From an uncultured Paracoccaceae bacterium (lineage in GTDB: Bacteria; Pseudomonadota; Alphaproteobacteria; Rhodobacterales; Rhodobacteraceae), in assembly GCA_951812305.1 (NCBI GenBank), contig CATOSB010000001.1:1-64000 (forward strand): a DNA stretch of 64,000 bases. Reading direction: 5' to 3'. Positions 19,152-28,065 of the stretch are shown one piece after another. The stretch's first letter is position 1, and each line of letters opens with the position of its first letter. Below the pieces are notes generated by a model. That model saw only the letters and a program-made list of their open reading frames with translations, searched no databases and was not told the DNA's origin. The position numbers were made by a program, and so were the translations under genes.

Positions 19152-19673
19152 CAGAACACCCACGTTACCGACCTGCGCGAGGTTCATTATCGATGGCACC
19201 CCTGGTTTGGCCGGTCGGTTTATGTCCATGAGGTGATCGATAAATCCGGCGAAGCCGTGTTTCGGTGCAATCTCACCGGCCGCCGGTCGGACCGGCTTCT
19301 GGAAGTCCCTATATGGATGTTTGACCGGGCCTCATGTGCGGCCTGTCGTCGGGTCGATACGGCGCATGTGGACCTGGGCGCTCTGAAGGCTCTTGCGGGG
19401 CTTGTTTGCGATATCGACTGTGAGTCGTTCAATAAACCCGACTCCCCATCCCGCGTTGACGCAGCATTGGACTCTGAACACGAGAATCGGAGGTTGGCCA
19501 ATGCCGCGCAAAATGACGACGACGCAACTCGAACTGTTCCCGGACGCTCGGTCCGCGACCGCGACGCAGACTCCGCTTTGGCAGAGCCTCCCCGACGACA
19601 CGCGGCAAACGCTGACACGGTTGATGGCACGCCTGATGGCGGAATATGCAGGCGCGGCAGACGGGGAGAATGA
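19152..19673 (+). pseudogene. DUF5372-like cargo gene, body without its start
   Basis: The frame reads 'VTDLREVHYRWHPWFGRSVYVHEVIDKSGEAVFRC', with a later 'MFDRASCAACRR'. This resembles small proteins that accompany transposon serine recombinases (DUF5372-like, from memory). No ATG exists at its 5' end in the integrated form. Joining the right end of the element (21741-21776) to 19152 puts the frame behind an ATG and gives 185 codons plus stop. The last third overlaps the 61-residue gene in another frame and may not be under selection here. Function is unknown. Confidence 0.55.
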
Positions 19674-19686
19674 TCATGAAGCATGA
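19501..19686 (+). CDS. Small protein encoded before the recombinase
   Basis: A 61-residue protein ('[18 protein letters not shown]...', '...[17 protein letters not shown]'). Short proteins with a 'QLELF' start and a C-terminal helix are common just before serine recombinases of this type (recalled). The ATG at 19501 is in frame and the stop overlaps the recombinase start by 11 bases, suggesting translational coupling. A role as a recombination helper is possible but not shown. Confidence 0.6.
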   Translation: MPRKMTTTQLELFPDARSATATQTPLWQSLPDDTRQTLTRLMARLMAEYAGAADGENDHEA

Positions 19687-21736
19687 GAAGATTGGCCCGC
19701 AGCATCTGGAGCGCAAGGCGATCCTTTACGTCCGTCAGTCATCGGCCCACCAGGTCCTGCACAACCGGGAAAGCAGCACCCTGCAATATGCCATGCGGGA
19801 GCGGCTGTCGGATTTGGGTTGGAGCCGGATCGAGACCGTGGATGACGATCTCGGCCGTTCTGCGGCGGGTGGTGTTGCGCGAGAAGGCTTTGACCGGATG
19901 ATCGCGGATGTTTGTTTGGGCAAGGCCGGCGCCGTCGCGGCGCGCGAGGTGTCCCGCTTTGCGCGCAACAGCAGGGATTGGCAGCACCTCGTAGAGATGT
20001 GTCGCGTCGTCGACACAGTACTGATCGACCAGGAAACGGTTTATGCACCGCGCGATGGCAATGACCGGCTGCTTTTGGGCCTGAAGGGCAGCTTGAACGA
20101 ATACGAACTCGATCTTCTCAGACAACGATCTCTCGCCGCGCGCCACGAGAAAGCACGGCGCGGCGAACTTGTCGTCGCTGCCCCAGTCGGATTCGTAAAA
20201 GCTGGGGACCGGCTTGAGAAGGACCCGGACCGCCGCGTGCAAGAGGCCATATCCCTGGTTTTCGACAAGGTCGCCGAGCTGGGGAGCGCGCGGCAGGCCC
20301 TCATGTGGTTTCTCGAACATGACCTTGAATTGCCCAGTTTGCGCAAACAGGGTGAAGTGCTCTGGCGGCGGCCGACATATGCCACCATCCATCGCATGAT
20401 CGTCAATCCGGCCTATGGCGGGGCCTATGCCTATGGCAAGACCCGGGCAGCGGCGGGGTTCGGGGCAACCGCCATTCGCAGGAAAGACCGCAACGACTGG
20501 CTGGCATTGAAGCCGGGCGCGCATGAAGGCTATGTGAGTTGGGAACGGGCAGAGGCGATCCGCAAGATGGTAAGCAATAACGTCCCTCAGAGCAGGCATC
20601 ATGGCGCGGCCAAACATGGTTCCGCGCTCCTGGCCGGGCTGCTGCGTTGTCGGCGCTGCGGCCGCAAGCTTACGGTTCGCTATACCGGCAAGAAGCATGA
20701 CATCCCGCGTTACTCCTGCTGGCGCGGCCTTTTGGACAACGGCGAAGCGCGCTGCATCGCTTTCGGCGGATTGCGGGTCGACGATGCCATTGAACAGGCG
20801 CTTTTGAAGGTAGTCGGACCCGGCGCCCTTGCCGCCGCAGAGGTGGCCGCCAGGCAAGCAGTGCGCCAGCGGGATCAGGTTCGCGATGCGCTCTGCCGTG
20901 ATCTGGAAGCGGCTCAATACGCGACTGATCGGGCATTCCGGCAGTATGATGCATCCGATCCCGAGAACCGCCTCGTGACCGCCGAACTGGAAGCCCGGTG
21001 GAACCGGGCACTTCAGCAGGTTCAGGAGATCGAGAACAAGATCGTTCACCATGACGCGGTCAGCCCGAACGGGACCACGCCGCCGGTGGAAGACCTGGCG
21101 GCCCTGGGGGCCGATCTCGAACGCGTCTGGTTCGCGCCGGCCACCGATGCCAGGTTGAAGAAGCGCATCGTTCGCACGGTGATCCGGGAAGTGGTGGCAG
21201 ATCTTGACGATGATGCCTCCGAGATCGTTTTGATGGTTCATTGGGTGGGTGGCGCACATACGGAAATCCGCCTGCCAAAGCGCCGCAGAGGACAGCGCAA
21301 CGCGACGCCGCCGGATATTGTCGAAGCCGTGCGCCAGCTTGCGCGGATCGCCAGCGACGATGTCATCGCCGGCGTTCTGAACCGGAACGGTCTCGTCACC
21401 GGAAACGGCAACCGATGGACCAGGGAGCGAGTCACAGCACTGCGGTCCTACCGCAAGATTCCCGTATTCAAGCCCGAACCCAATGGTCTTGACCCGTGGC
21501 TCAATCTCTCTGGCGCAGCAAAACTGATCGGCGTAGCGCCAAAAACATTGCGGTTGGCAGCAGAAGCAGGTGATATCAAAGCAGACCACCCGCTTGCCGA
21601 CGGACCATGGGTATTTGAGCGCAAGGAACTGTCAAAAACGAAGGCACAACAACTCAAGAAACGGGCCCGACAGAACCCAAAATACCCCGCGGTATCGCAC
21701 CCGGATCAGCAAAACCTATTCTCTTCAACAACATAG
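19676..21736 (+). CDS. Large serine recombinase with C-terminal HTH domain
   Basis: A 686-residue recombinase. The resolvase domain (about 1-160) has the nucleophile Ser in 'ILYVRQSS' and '[16 protein letters not shown]'. Next come the recombinase domain (about 170-290), a Cys4 zinc ribbon ('[11 protein letters not shown]' and '[16 protein letters not shown]') and a coiled-coil stretch (about 380-450). A C-terminal MerR/excisionase-like HTH ('[24 protein letters not shown]') is unusual and might let one protein serve both integration and excision. The ATG at 19676 has GGGGAG seven bases upstream; 19670 is an alternative. It should catalyse integration across the GC core. Confidence 0.92.
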   Translation: MKHEKIGPQHLERKAILYVRQSSAHQVLHNRESSTLQYAMRERLSDLGWSRIETVDDDLGRSAAGGVAREGFDRMIADVCLGKAGAVAAREVSRFARNSRDWQHLVEMCRVVDTVLIDQETVYAPRDGNDRLLLGLKGSLNEYELDLLRQRSLAARHEKARRGELVVAAPVGFVKAGDRLEKDPDRRVQEAISLVFDKVAELGSARQALMWFLEHDLELPSLRKQGEVLWRRPTYATIHRMIVNPAYGGAYAYGKTRAAAGFGATAIRRKDRNDWLALKPGAHEGYVSWERAEAIRKMVSNNVPQSRHHGAAKHGSALLAGLLRCRRCGRKLTVRYTGKKHDIPRYSCWRGLLDNGEARCIAFGGLRVDDAIEQALLKVVGPGALAAAEVAARQAVRQRDQVRDALCRDLEAAQYATDRAFRQYDASDPENRLVTAELEARWNRALQQVQEIENKIVHHDAVSPNGTTPPVEDLAALGADLERVWFAPATDARLKKRIVRTVIREVVADLDDDASEIVLMVHWVGGAHTEIRLPKRRRGQRNATPPDIVEAVRQLARIASDDVIAGVLNRNGLVTGNGNRWTRERVTALRSYRKIPVFKPEPNGLDPWLNLSGAAKLIGVAPKTLRLAAEAGDIKADHPLADGPWVFERKELSKTKAQQLKKRARQNPKYPAVSHPDQQNLFSSTT

Positions 21737-21740
21737 AAAG

Positions 21741-21776
21741 ATGGGCGCAATGAAGCGGAGTTGTAGAACCACAAGC
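21741..21776 (+). other. Detached 5' end of the DUF5372-like gene at the right element end
   Basis: Starting four bases after the recombinase stop, ATG at 21741 opens twelve codons that end in AGC, where GC is the crossover core. After circularisation they run in frame into CAG-AAC-ACC at 19152 and on to the stop at 19673. AGAAAG just upstream could serve as a ribosome-binding site. Confidence 0.6.
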
Positions 21777-22111
21777 GCCCTCATTCCGCCCTTGGCGGCA
21801 AACCACCCGCTGTGATCTACTGGCAGCGAAATGACACAACCCAACCCGATCAGCAGGTACAAAGAGTAGCTTAATTTACGCCAGATCTTGTCCAAGAAAT
21901 GGGGAGTAGCTCAAATATCGACGATATCCACCGCGCGGTCGACTATTTGAACCAGACCGCGCATTGGGTGAATTCATCTGCTGAAGATGATGAACTGGAA
22001 GACGTTACAGACGCGCTTTTGCTGGCTATGCATGATCTGCGCTCTGTGCTGGTGCGCAAAAAGGCGGACCGGATGATGAAGAAAGCTAAGGCGAAAGTGC
22101 CGGGTGAATAG

Positions 22112-22421
22112 TTAGTGTTCCTGACTTAAAGTCGCTTGACCCGAGAACAGTAGTTTTGGCCTGAAGCCGCCATTCGAAAATAAAGCGACAAGCCGCACGA
22201 TTGCCTGCCCGTGGCATGGCGATCAAACTTTGCAGTTTGCCCGTTTATCCCAGCCAAGTCCGCAGAAGTTCTATGGATGCGCCCAGCATCACAAAATCGC
22301 CAGCCCGTCGGGACGGGCTGGCGATCGCGCGGCGCCTTCGGCTTGATTCCGCGCGAGGGGTGTAGGCGCGCAATGCCCGCTTCAGGCCAACTCGAGAAGT
22401 TAGAACCGTTTGAAAACGCTT
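22112..22421 (+). other. Intergenic region, no gene seen
   Basis: 310 bases between the split gene and the MATE gene. They hold one strong palindrome at 22296-22325 (listed separately) and GC-rich inverted stretches around 22335-22390, but no credible reading frame. Confidence 0.6.
22296..22325. terminator. Bidirectional hairpin, 14-bp perfect arms
   Basis: ATCGCCAGCCCGTC (22296-22309) and its exact complement (22312-22325) around GG. It lies between convergent genes (the split gene on plus, MATE on minus) and probably ends transcription from both sides. There is a short A run on its left. Confidence 0.6.
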
Positions 22422-23765
22422 CTAACCCAACACGCGACGCCAGAACCTGTGCATCAGGAACACCGCCGCAAACAACAGTCCTACGACAAGCCCCAGCCAT
22501 ATCCCAACGCCGCCCCAGCCGACGACAAACCCCAGCACATAGCTGGTGGGAATGCCAATAATCCAATAGCTGATGGCCGCGTAGATCATCGGCACGCGTG
22601 TATCTTCCAGCCCGCGCAACAGGCCAAGGGCAATCACCTGCGCGCCATCAACCAACTGAAACAATGCCGCGACCGCCAAGAGCACCGCGCCAATAGCAAG
22701 AATGGTAGGTTTGTCGGGATCCGAAGGATCAAGGAAGATACTGATCAGGAATTCAGGCACCGAAAGGAACAGTGCGATTGTCAGGAATGCGAACATAACC
22801 GACAGTGCGGTCGCCACTATGGCTCCGTTGACCAATGCCGCATCATCCCCTCGGCCTTGCGCATTTCCCACGCGAACGGTGGCTGCCTGCGACAGCCCCA
22901 GATGCACAACAAACGTCAGCGAAGCGAGCTGCAGCGCGATCCCATGCGCCGCCAACGGCAATGCACCTATCCAGCCCATCAGAATGGCAGAGGCGGAAAA
23001 CAATCCACTTTCGGCGAGATTGGTCAGACCGATCGGCCAGCCCAGCCTGAACACTCTTGCGAAGGCCTCTGGATCAGGACGCCATAGCCGCGCGAACATG
23101 GCTTGGCCCGGAAACCTACGATTGATATAGGCGACGGTCATCAAAAGCGAGGCAAGTTGCATGGTGACAGAGGCAATTGCCGCACCATTCACGCCGAGTT
23201 CTGGTGCACCGAATTTCCCGAAGATCAGGATGTAGTTCAAAACAACGTTCAACACCGCGGCGGCAATGGTAATCCAAAGGACGGCGCGCGTGTGCTCCAG
23301 CCCTGCGAGGTGGTTCTTCAGTGTCATGACCAACAACGAGGGGATCATGCCAATCGACAGAATACGCATGTAACCGCCAGCAAGCGCCGCAATTTCCGGG
23401 TCCTGCCCAAGCGCACGCAGCCACGGTTCCGACCAAATCAATATCGGCATGATAGCTGCGCCATAAATTGCCGATATCCACATGCCCATGCGGGTGACGC
23501 GGCGCAGTTGCGTGCCATTACCTTTGGCTGCTGCGGTCGCAACCATCGGCAGAACCGCGAAGGCAAATCCGGAACCGACGATAAAAAATACAAATGTCGC
23601 AGAATGGCCAAGCGTCACTGCAGCCAATCCCTCGACGGAATACCAGCCGATCATCACGTTGTCGGCGACACCGATGGCCAGCTGCGCGAGGTGGCTGCCC
23701 ACCAAAGGCAGCCCCAACGTCAACAGTGCCTGTGCATGGCGGCGATATGGTAATGCCTCGGCCAT
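22422..23765 (-). CDS. MATE-family efflux transporter
   Basis: A 447-residue inner-membrane protein with about twelve hydrophobic segments in two homologous halves. MATE landmarks: 'LGLPLVGSHLAQLAIGVADNVMIGWYS' near the N-terminus and 'LGWPIGLTNLAESGLFSASAILMGWIG' at the start of the second half, plus 'VVLNYILIFG'. NorM-type members export cationic drugs or metabolites using Na+ or H+ gradients. The ATG at 23765 is used. It is oriented away from the HAD gene and ends near a bidirectional terminator. The substrate cannot be told. Confidence 0.92.
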   Translation of the reverse strand: MAEALPYRRHAQALLTLGLPLVGSHLAQLAIGVADNVMIGWYSVEGLAAVTLGHSATFVFFIVGSGFAFAVLPMVATAAAKGNGTQLRRVTRMGMWISAIYGAAIMPILIWSEPWLRALGQDPEIAALAGGYMRILSIGMIPSLLVMTLKNHLAGLEHTRAVLWITIAAAVLNVVLNYILIFGKFGAPELGVNGAAIASVTMQLASLLMTVAYINRRFPGQAMFARLWRPDPEAFARVFRLGWPIGLTNLAESGLFSASAILMGWIGALPLAAHGIALQLASLTFVVHLGLSQAATVRVGNAQGRGDDAALVNGAIVATALSVMFAFLTIALFLSVPEFLISIFLDPSDPDKPTILAIGAVLLAVAALFQLVDGAQVIALGLLRGLEDTRVPMIYAAISYWIIGIPTSYVLGFVVGWGGVGIWLGLVVGLLFAAVFLMHRFWRRVLG

Positions 23766-23870
23766 CCGCCGCCCTTATGCCGATTGAACGCGCCCCACAA
23801 GAGACAGGCCGTAAACGCCCCTTTCCCTTCATTCGTCCTTCTGACAGTTTGGCGCGAAAAGGAACGTGAT

Positions 23871-24560
23871 ATGCTGATCAAGGCCTGCATTTTCGACGCA
23901 TATGGAACGCTTTTTGACGTGGCGGCTGCTGCGCGGGAGGCTGCGGCGGAGCCGGGTCGTGATGCCTTCGCCGGTGTTTGGCAGAAAGTGGCGAATGACT
24001 GGCGGTTAAAGCAGTTGCAGTACACCTGGCTGCGCGCGGTTGCCGATGCCCATACTAATTTTTGGGAGGTCACGCAGAACGGGCTTGATTGGGCATTGGA
24101 GGCATCCGGTTTGCAGGCGGATGCAGAATTGCGAGAGCGTTTGCTGGCGCTCTATTTTGAACTGTCAGCTTACCCAGAAGTGCCAAAGATGCTGGAGGCG
24201 TTGAAAGCAGACGGGTTTGCAACCGGAATCCTATCAAACGGGGAACCACGGATGTTGGCAGGTGCGGTCGAAAGTGCCGGAGTCGCGGGTGTACTTGATG
24301 ACGTGCTGAGCGTTCAGGATGTGGGTGTCTTCAAACCCCATGCGAAGGTTTATGAATTGGTCGGCGAGCGATTTGGCATTACACCAGAGGAGGTATTGTT
24401 CGTCTCTTCAAATGGTTGGGACGCCTGCCACGGGGCCGGTTTTGGGTTTCATAGCGTCTGGGTCAATCGCGCTGGCGAACCGATGGATCGCTTGCCGTGG
24501 ACACCGGCGCATGTACTAGGTGATCTGACCACAATCCCTGAATTGGCCAAATCGTTGTGA
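23871..24560 (+). CDS. Haloacid dehalogenase, type II
   Basis: A 229-residue HAD-superfamily hydrolase. Motif I is 'CIFDAYGTLFDV' (nucleophile Asp), motif II 'GILSNGEPRM', motif III Lys in 'GVFKPHAKVYELV', and motif IV 'FVSSNGWDACHGAGFGFHSVWVNR', the SSNxWD version typical of L-2-haloacid dehalogenases. The reaction would be hydrolysis of 2-haloalkanoates to 2-hydroxy acids in the cytoplasm. The ATG at 23871 follows AAAGGAA. Its stop overlaps the start of the following hydrolase gene, forming a three-gene operon with the dehydratase. Confidence 0.9.
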   Translation: MLIKACIFDAYGTLFDVAAAAREAAAEPGRDAFAGVWQKVANDWRLKQLQYTWLRAVADAHTNFWEVTQNGLDWALEASGLQADAELRERLLALYFELSAYPEVPKMLEALKADGFATGILSNGEPRMLAGAVESAGVAGVLDDVLSVQDVGVFKPHAKVYELVGERFGITPEEVLFVSSNGWDACHGAGFGFHSVWVNRAGEPMDRLPWTPAHVLGDLTTIPELAKSL

Positions 24561-25387
24561 TGAAGTCATTCACGGCATCTGACGGAATCAGGATCGCCTA
24601 TCGCGACGAAGGCGACGGGCTGCCCGTTCTCTGCCTTTCTGGATTGACGCGCAACGGGACTGACTTCGACTATGTCGCGCCGTTCCTTGGCGACGTTCGG
24701 CTGATCCGCATGGACTATCGCGGGCGTGGCGCGAGCGACTGGGCGGATCCGACGAGTTATACAATTCTGCAAGAGGGGTCGGACGCCCTGGAATTGCTGG
24801 ACCATCTTGGAATGTCGAGCGCCGCCATTATCGGCACGTCTCGTGGCGGATTGATCGCGTTGCATCTGGCCGAAACAGCACGGGCTCGCCTGAACGGTGC
24901 GTGCCTTGTCGATATCGGGCCGGAACTTGCAACTGAAGGGTTGTCGGTCATCGCCGGTTACATCGGCAAAAACCCGGTCTCAAACTCTATCGCCGAGGTG
25001 GCGCGCGCCCGCGTGCGGCTGATTCAAGGGTTTGACAACGTCCCGGAGTCTCGGTGGTTGGAAGAAGCAAAAAAGCACTTCGTAGAAACGCCAGAAGGAT
25101 TGAAGATCAACTACGATCCCGATCTGGCGCGGATATTTGATCCGCCAGAGGGCGCGCCAACAGAACCTGTCGACTTGTGGGCGCAATTTGATGCGCTTTC
25201 CGATATGCCTGTTGCGCTGATCCGTGGCGCGAACTCTGACCTATTGGCGCGGGAAACCGCAGCGGAAATGCGTCGGCGCAGTCCGGCAGTGATCTTTGCA
25301 GAGGTCCCTGATCGTGGGCATATTCCGTTTCTCGACGAACCGGAATCGGTGCGCGTAATACGAGACTGGGTGGAGGCGCTGAAGTGA
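24560..25387 (+). CDS. Alpha/beta hydrolase
   Basis: A 275-residue alpha/beta-hydrolase. 'VLCLSGLTRNGTDFDYVA' is the oxyanion region, 'IIGTSRGGLIALHLA' the nucleophile elbow (GTSRGG), and 'VPDRGHIPFLDEPESV' holds the catalytic His; the acid is probably Asp in 'RGANSDLLAR'. The ATG at 24560 overlaps the upstream stop (TGATG). The substrate is unknown. It lies between a dehalogenase and a threonine-dehydratase-like gene with overlapping ends, so the three are translated together. Confidence 0.88.
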   Translation: MKSFTASDGIRIAYRDEGDGLPVLCLSGLTRNGTDFDYVAPFLGDVRLIRMDYRGRGASDWADPTSYTILQEGSDALELLDHLGMSSAAIIGTSRGGLIALHLAETARARLNGACLVDIGPELATEGLSVIAGYIGKNPVSNSIAEVARARVRLIQGFDNVPESRWLEEAKKHFVETPEGLKINYDPDLARIFDPPEGAPTEPVDLWAQFDALSDMPVALIRGANSDLLARETAAEMRRRSPAVIFAEVPDRGHIPFLDEPESVRVIRDWVEALK

Positions 25388-26355
25388 ACATCGAGATGAT
25401 CGAGGCCGCAGCCGGTCGCATCGCGGGCGTTGTTCGACGTACACCGATGCTGACATCCCCGTTTCTGGATGAAATCGCAGGCCGCCGGGTTCTGATGAAG
25501 CCAGAATGCCTGCAACATACAGGGTCCTTCAAGTTTCGTGGTGGCTACAGCGCGGTGTCTGCGCTTGATGACGAAACGCGCGAAAGGGGTGTCCTCGCCT
25601 TTTCATCGGGCAATCATGCTCAGGGCGTGGCTTGGGCGTCGAAGTTGCTCGGCGCACCGGCAGTGATCGTGATGCCGCTGGATGCGCCAGCAATCAAACT
25701 GGCAAACACCAAGGCGATGGGGGCAGAGGTCATCACCTATGACCGGATCGGCGGGGAAAGCCGCGAGGATCTCGGGACACGGTTGGCAAAAGAACGCGGC
25801 CTGACTCTGATCCGCCCTTACGATGAACCGCACGTCATCGCTGGACAGGGCACAACGGGGTTAGAAATCGCCGAACAATCTGCAGACCTTGGCGTGACCC
25901 AAGCGGACGTATTGGTTTGTTGTGGCGGCGGTGGGCTGACCGGCGGGATCGCGCTTGCGCTGGAGGCAGAAGCTCCTGACTTGCGTGTCCGCCCGGTTGA
26001 ACCAGTTGGATTTGATGATGTTGCCCGCTCCTTGATCAGCGGTCAGATCGAAAACAACAACGCGCCGAGCGGCTCAATTTGTGATGCAATTCTGACGCCG
26101 GCACCGGGAAAAAAGACATTTCCGATTTTGAGACGCCTCTGTGGTCCCGGCATCGTAGTGCCGGATGAAGATTGCCTGCGCGCGATGGCCGAGGCGTTCA
26201 ACCGGCTGAAGGTCGTGGCCGAGCCGGGTGGCGCTATCGCCTTGGCGGCGGCACTTTATCACGGCGACAAGATCGAAAGCGATGCTGTGGTGGTTGTGAT
26301 ATCGGGCGGCAATGTCGATCCCGCGCAGTTTCGGGATGCCATTTCCAGATTCTAG
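25384..26355 (+). CDS. Threonine/serine dehydratase (PLP fold type II)
   Basis: A 323-residue PLP enzyme without a regulatory ACT domain. The PLP lysine is in 'LQHTGSFKFRGGYSAV', the phosphate-binding glycine loop is 'CCGGGGLTGGIALA', and 'FSSGNHAQGVAWA' and 'VISGGNVD' are standard. It should deaminate threonine or serine to 2-oxo acids, as catabolic dehydratases or serine racemase-like enzymes do. The GTG at 25384 overlaps the stop of the upstream gene. It is the last gene of the operon. Confidence 0.88.
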   Translation: MNIEMIEAAAGRIAGVVRRTPMLTSPFLDEIAGRRVLMKPECLQHTGSFKFRGGYSAVSALDDETRERGVLAFSSGNHAQGVAWASKLLGAPAVIVMPLDAPAIKLANTKAMGAEVITYDRIGGESREDLGTRLAKERGLTLIRPYDEPHVIAGQGTTGLEIAEQSADLGVTQADVLVCCGGGGLTGGIALALEAEAPDLRVRPVEPVGFDDVARSLISGQIENNNAPSGSICDAILTPAPGKKTFPILRRLCGPGIVVPDEDCLRAMAEAFNRLKVVAEPGGAIALAAALYHGDKIESDAVVVVISGGNVDPAQFRDAISRF

Positions 26356-26900
26356 GTTTCCCAGCGGAACACTTCTGTAACGCGACGGCTTTCACGGTGC
26401 GAGTGACGCTACAGCCCTCCCCTACACATTCGCAACCCAATGAGGCAGATTGCGAGGAACCCAATTCAATGGACCTGCCCAATGACCGATTTCACCATCG
26501 CTTCCTATAACGTCAAAACCTGATCGGCCCGGATCAGGAATATTACACATTCGAGAAATACACGCCCGAAGAACATGCCTGGAAAGAGGACTGGCTAGCC
26601 GATCAGTTGATGTCGCTGGCGGCTGATATCGTATGTTTTCAGGAAATATTCGAGGAAGACGCACTGCGCGCGGTGATTGATGAAACCAACCGTCGCGGGC
26701 AGGAGTTGAATGACGCCGCGATTCCGGATCGATCCAAGGGCTATCGAAAGAAAGCGATCTTTCGGAATCTGAAATTTGAGGGCTATGAGAACGCAGAGTT
26801 GGCGTTTGCGCCCAACGCCAATGACAGCGAACCGGGGCATCGCCGCCCCGGGGTCGCAACGCTGTCGCGGTTCGGGTTTGAAGGAAAACCTGAGATTATA

Positions 26901-28065
26901 CCAACGGCGGGATGATTTGACTCGCTTTTTGGATTCCCAAATTGTTCGGTATGTGACTCACTGTTTCTGTCCAGAGAGGGAGGGAGATATGGGTGCCGCG
27001 GTTCCGGTTTTGCGCGATGATTTCACGGTGCACGAGTTGCGCGCTTTAGCCGGTCGCGCGTCGAACGGCAAAGTAGCACGTCGGCTTTTGGCGATTGCTC
27101 TGGTGCTTGAAGGGTCGTCGCGCAAGGTTGCTGCCCAGAGTTGCGGGATGGATCGCCAAACCCTTCGAGACTGGGTCCATCGATACAATGTCGAAGGTCC
27201 TGACGGGCTGTCAGATCGTGGGGGTGGCGGCGCGAAACCTCGATTGTCGCCGGAGCAGATAGCGCAGCTTGCGGTCTGGGTGGAGGCTGGCCCTGATCCG
27301 GCCCGCGATGGTGTGGTTCGCTGGCGTCGCGCCGATCTTGCCCGGCGCATTGAGGCGGAGTTCGAGATCAAGCTCCACGAACGCACAGTAGGTAGTTATT
27401 TGGTTCAACTGGGCTTTCGCAGGCTGTCGGTCCGCCCCGAACATCCCAACGCCGACCCAGTGGCACAGACTGCATTTAAAAAAAACTTTGCCAGCATCGT
27501 AGCCGACATTTTGACTGAACGGGCGAAAGGAAAGCCACTGGAAATATGGTTCCAGGACGAAGCACGGGTGGGCCAGCAGGGAACACTCACCCGTGTCTGG
27601 GCGAAGCGGGGAACCCGCCCACGTGCGCCCCGGGATACCCGCTACAAATGGAGCTACGTATTTGGCGCTGCCTGTCCGGCACGTGGTGCCGCAGCTGGGC
27701 TGATCCTGCCTTATGTTAACACAGAGGCGATGGGCCTGCATCTCGACGAGGTCTCAAAAACAATCGCACCCGGTTCTCATGCGCTCCTGGTCACAGATGG
27801 CGCGGGGTGGCACGGAGCCAAGGGGCTCTTGGTGCCAGACAACATAACGCTCCTGAAGCTGCCCCCCTATGCGCCCGAACTCAACCCGATGGAAAATGTC
27901 TGGGCCTATCTGCGCTCCAACAAGCTGGCCATCACCGTGTTCGATACCTACGAGCAGATCCTCGACAAATGCGCAGACGCCTGGAACTTCTTCGAAAATG
28001 ACCCGCAGCGCATAACCTCAATAACGACCAGAGAATGGGCAACGGTCAATTGATCAAGCCGTTGG
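26901..28065 (+). mobile_element. IS630-family element
   Basis: The ends CCAACGGCGGGATGATTTGAC and, reversed, CCAACGGCTTGATCAATTGAC form terminal repeats. The element is flanked by TA on both sides (26899-26900 and 28066-28067), the IS630/Tc1 target. The left side has TATA, and the host frame is restored only if both TA dinucleotides are removed with the IS, so the exact end is uncertain by two bases. It carries one transposase. Confidence 0.9.
26989..28053 (+). CDS. IS630-family transposase
   Basis: A 354-residue transposase. The N-terminal HTH_29-like domain ('LRALAGRASNGKVARRLLAIALVLEG', '...DRQTLRDWVHRYN') is followed by a second HTH and the DDE core: 'IWFQDEARVGQQG', 'LLVTDGAGWHGAKGL' and 'YAPELNPMENVWAYLR'. 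The ATG at 26989 follows GGGAGGGAGA; the longer in-frame extension upstream comes from host and end sequence. It is intact and probably active. Confidence 0.93.
   Translation: MGAAVPVLRDDFTVHELRALAGRASNGKVARRLLAIALVLEGSSRKVAAQSCGMDRQTLRDWVHRYNVEGPDGLSDRGGGGAKPRLSPEQIAQLAVWVEAGPDPARDGVVRWRRADLARRIEAEFEIKLHERTVGSYLVQLGFRRLSVRPEHPNADPVAQTAFKKNFASIVADILTERAKGKPLEIWFQDEARVGQQGTLTRVWAKRGTRPRAPRDTRYKWSYVFGAACPARGAAAGLILPYVNTEAMGLHLDEVSKTIAPGSHALLVTDGAGWHGAKGLLVPDNITLLKLPPYAPELNPMENVWAYLRSNKLAITVFDTYEQILDKCADAWNFFENDPQRITSITTREWATVN

Larger units (their letters stand above)
19150..21774 (+). mobile_element. Large-serine-recombinase element integrated in IS3 orfB, GC core
   Basis: A 2625-bp segment bounded by a GC dinucleotide at 19150-19151 and 21775-21776. 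Using one GC as the crossover restores orfB exactly, as expected for a large serine recombinase with a 2-bp core. It carries three genes: a DUF5372-like reading frame, a 61-residue protein and the recombinase, all overlapping. The inferred empty site is AACAGAAC-GC-GCCCTC and the inferred joined ends are AACCACAA-GC-CAGAAC. Confidence 0.8.
18386..21874 (+). pseudogene. IS3-family OrfB transposase, interrupted near its C-terminus
   Basis: The catalytic part 18386-19149 keeps all three DDE positions ('VWCADITYLPM', 'IMNTDQGSQFTS', 'NIFVERLWRSLKYE'). The C-terminal end, 'RPHSALGGKPPAVIYWQRND...QQVQRVA', lies 2.6 kb away and stops at 21874. Joining 18386-19151 with 21777-21874 gives 864 bases, 288 codons including the stop, reading 'FYNRTRPHSALGG' across the joint. 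In the present form OrfB runs past the junction to a stop near 19231 with about 26 foreign residues at its end. Confidence 0.88.
18016..21913 (+). mobile_element. IS3-family element carrying a serine-recombinase element inside
   Basis: The left end TGAGCTACCCCCCGAAATTC (18016-) and the right end (reverse complement TGAGCTACTCCCCATTTCTT, ending at 21913) are matching terminal repeats. Without the internal 2625-bp element the IS is 1273 bp, a normal IS3 length. It encodes orfA and a split orfB. No 3-4 bp target duplication is evident. Confidence 0.88.
17787..22111 (+). pseudogene. Small conserved gene split by the IS3 insertion
   Basis: The 5' piece is 17787-18015 (GTG start, 'DLPEYYFRVRENGAFVFRVD', '...KAIADWMADRKVLLAKH'). 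The 3' piece is 21914-22111 ('IDDIHRAVDYLNQTAHWVNS', '...MHDLRSVLVRKKADRMMKK'). From memory of roseobacter genomes these belong to one small cytoplasmic protein of about 140 residues and unknown function, and the IS3 ends abut both pieces exactly. No target duplication is seen and the frames do not join directly, so a few bases may have been lost. If they are instead two separate genes, both are truncated. Confidence 0.65.

Noticed and set aside
19739..21589. 616-codon minus-strand frame opposite the recombinase
   Set aside because: The plus strand encodes a well-conserved serine recombinase; the minus frame is a GC-rich shadow without recognisable motifs.
26776..26988. N-terminal extension of the IS630 transposase
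   Set aside because: This part of the frame is host nuclease gene and IS end sequence read out of frame; the ATG at 26989 has a strong ribosome-binding site.
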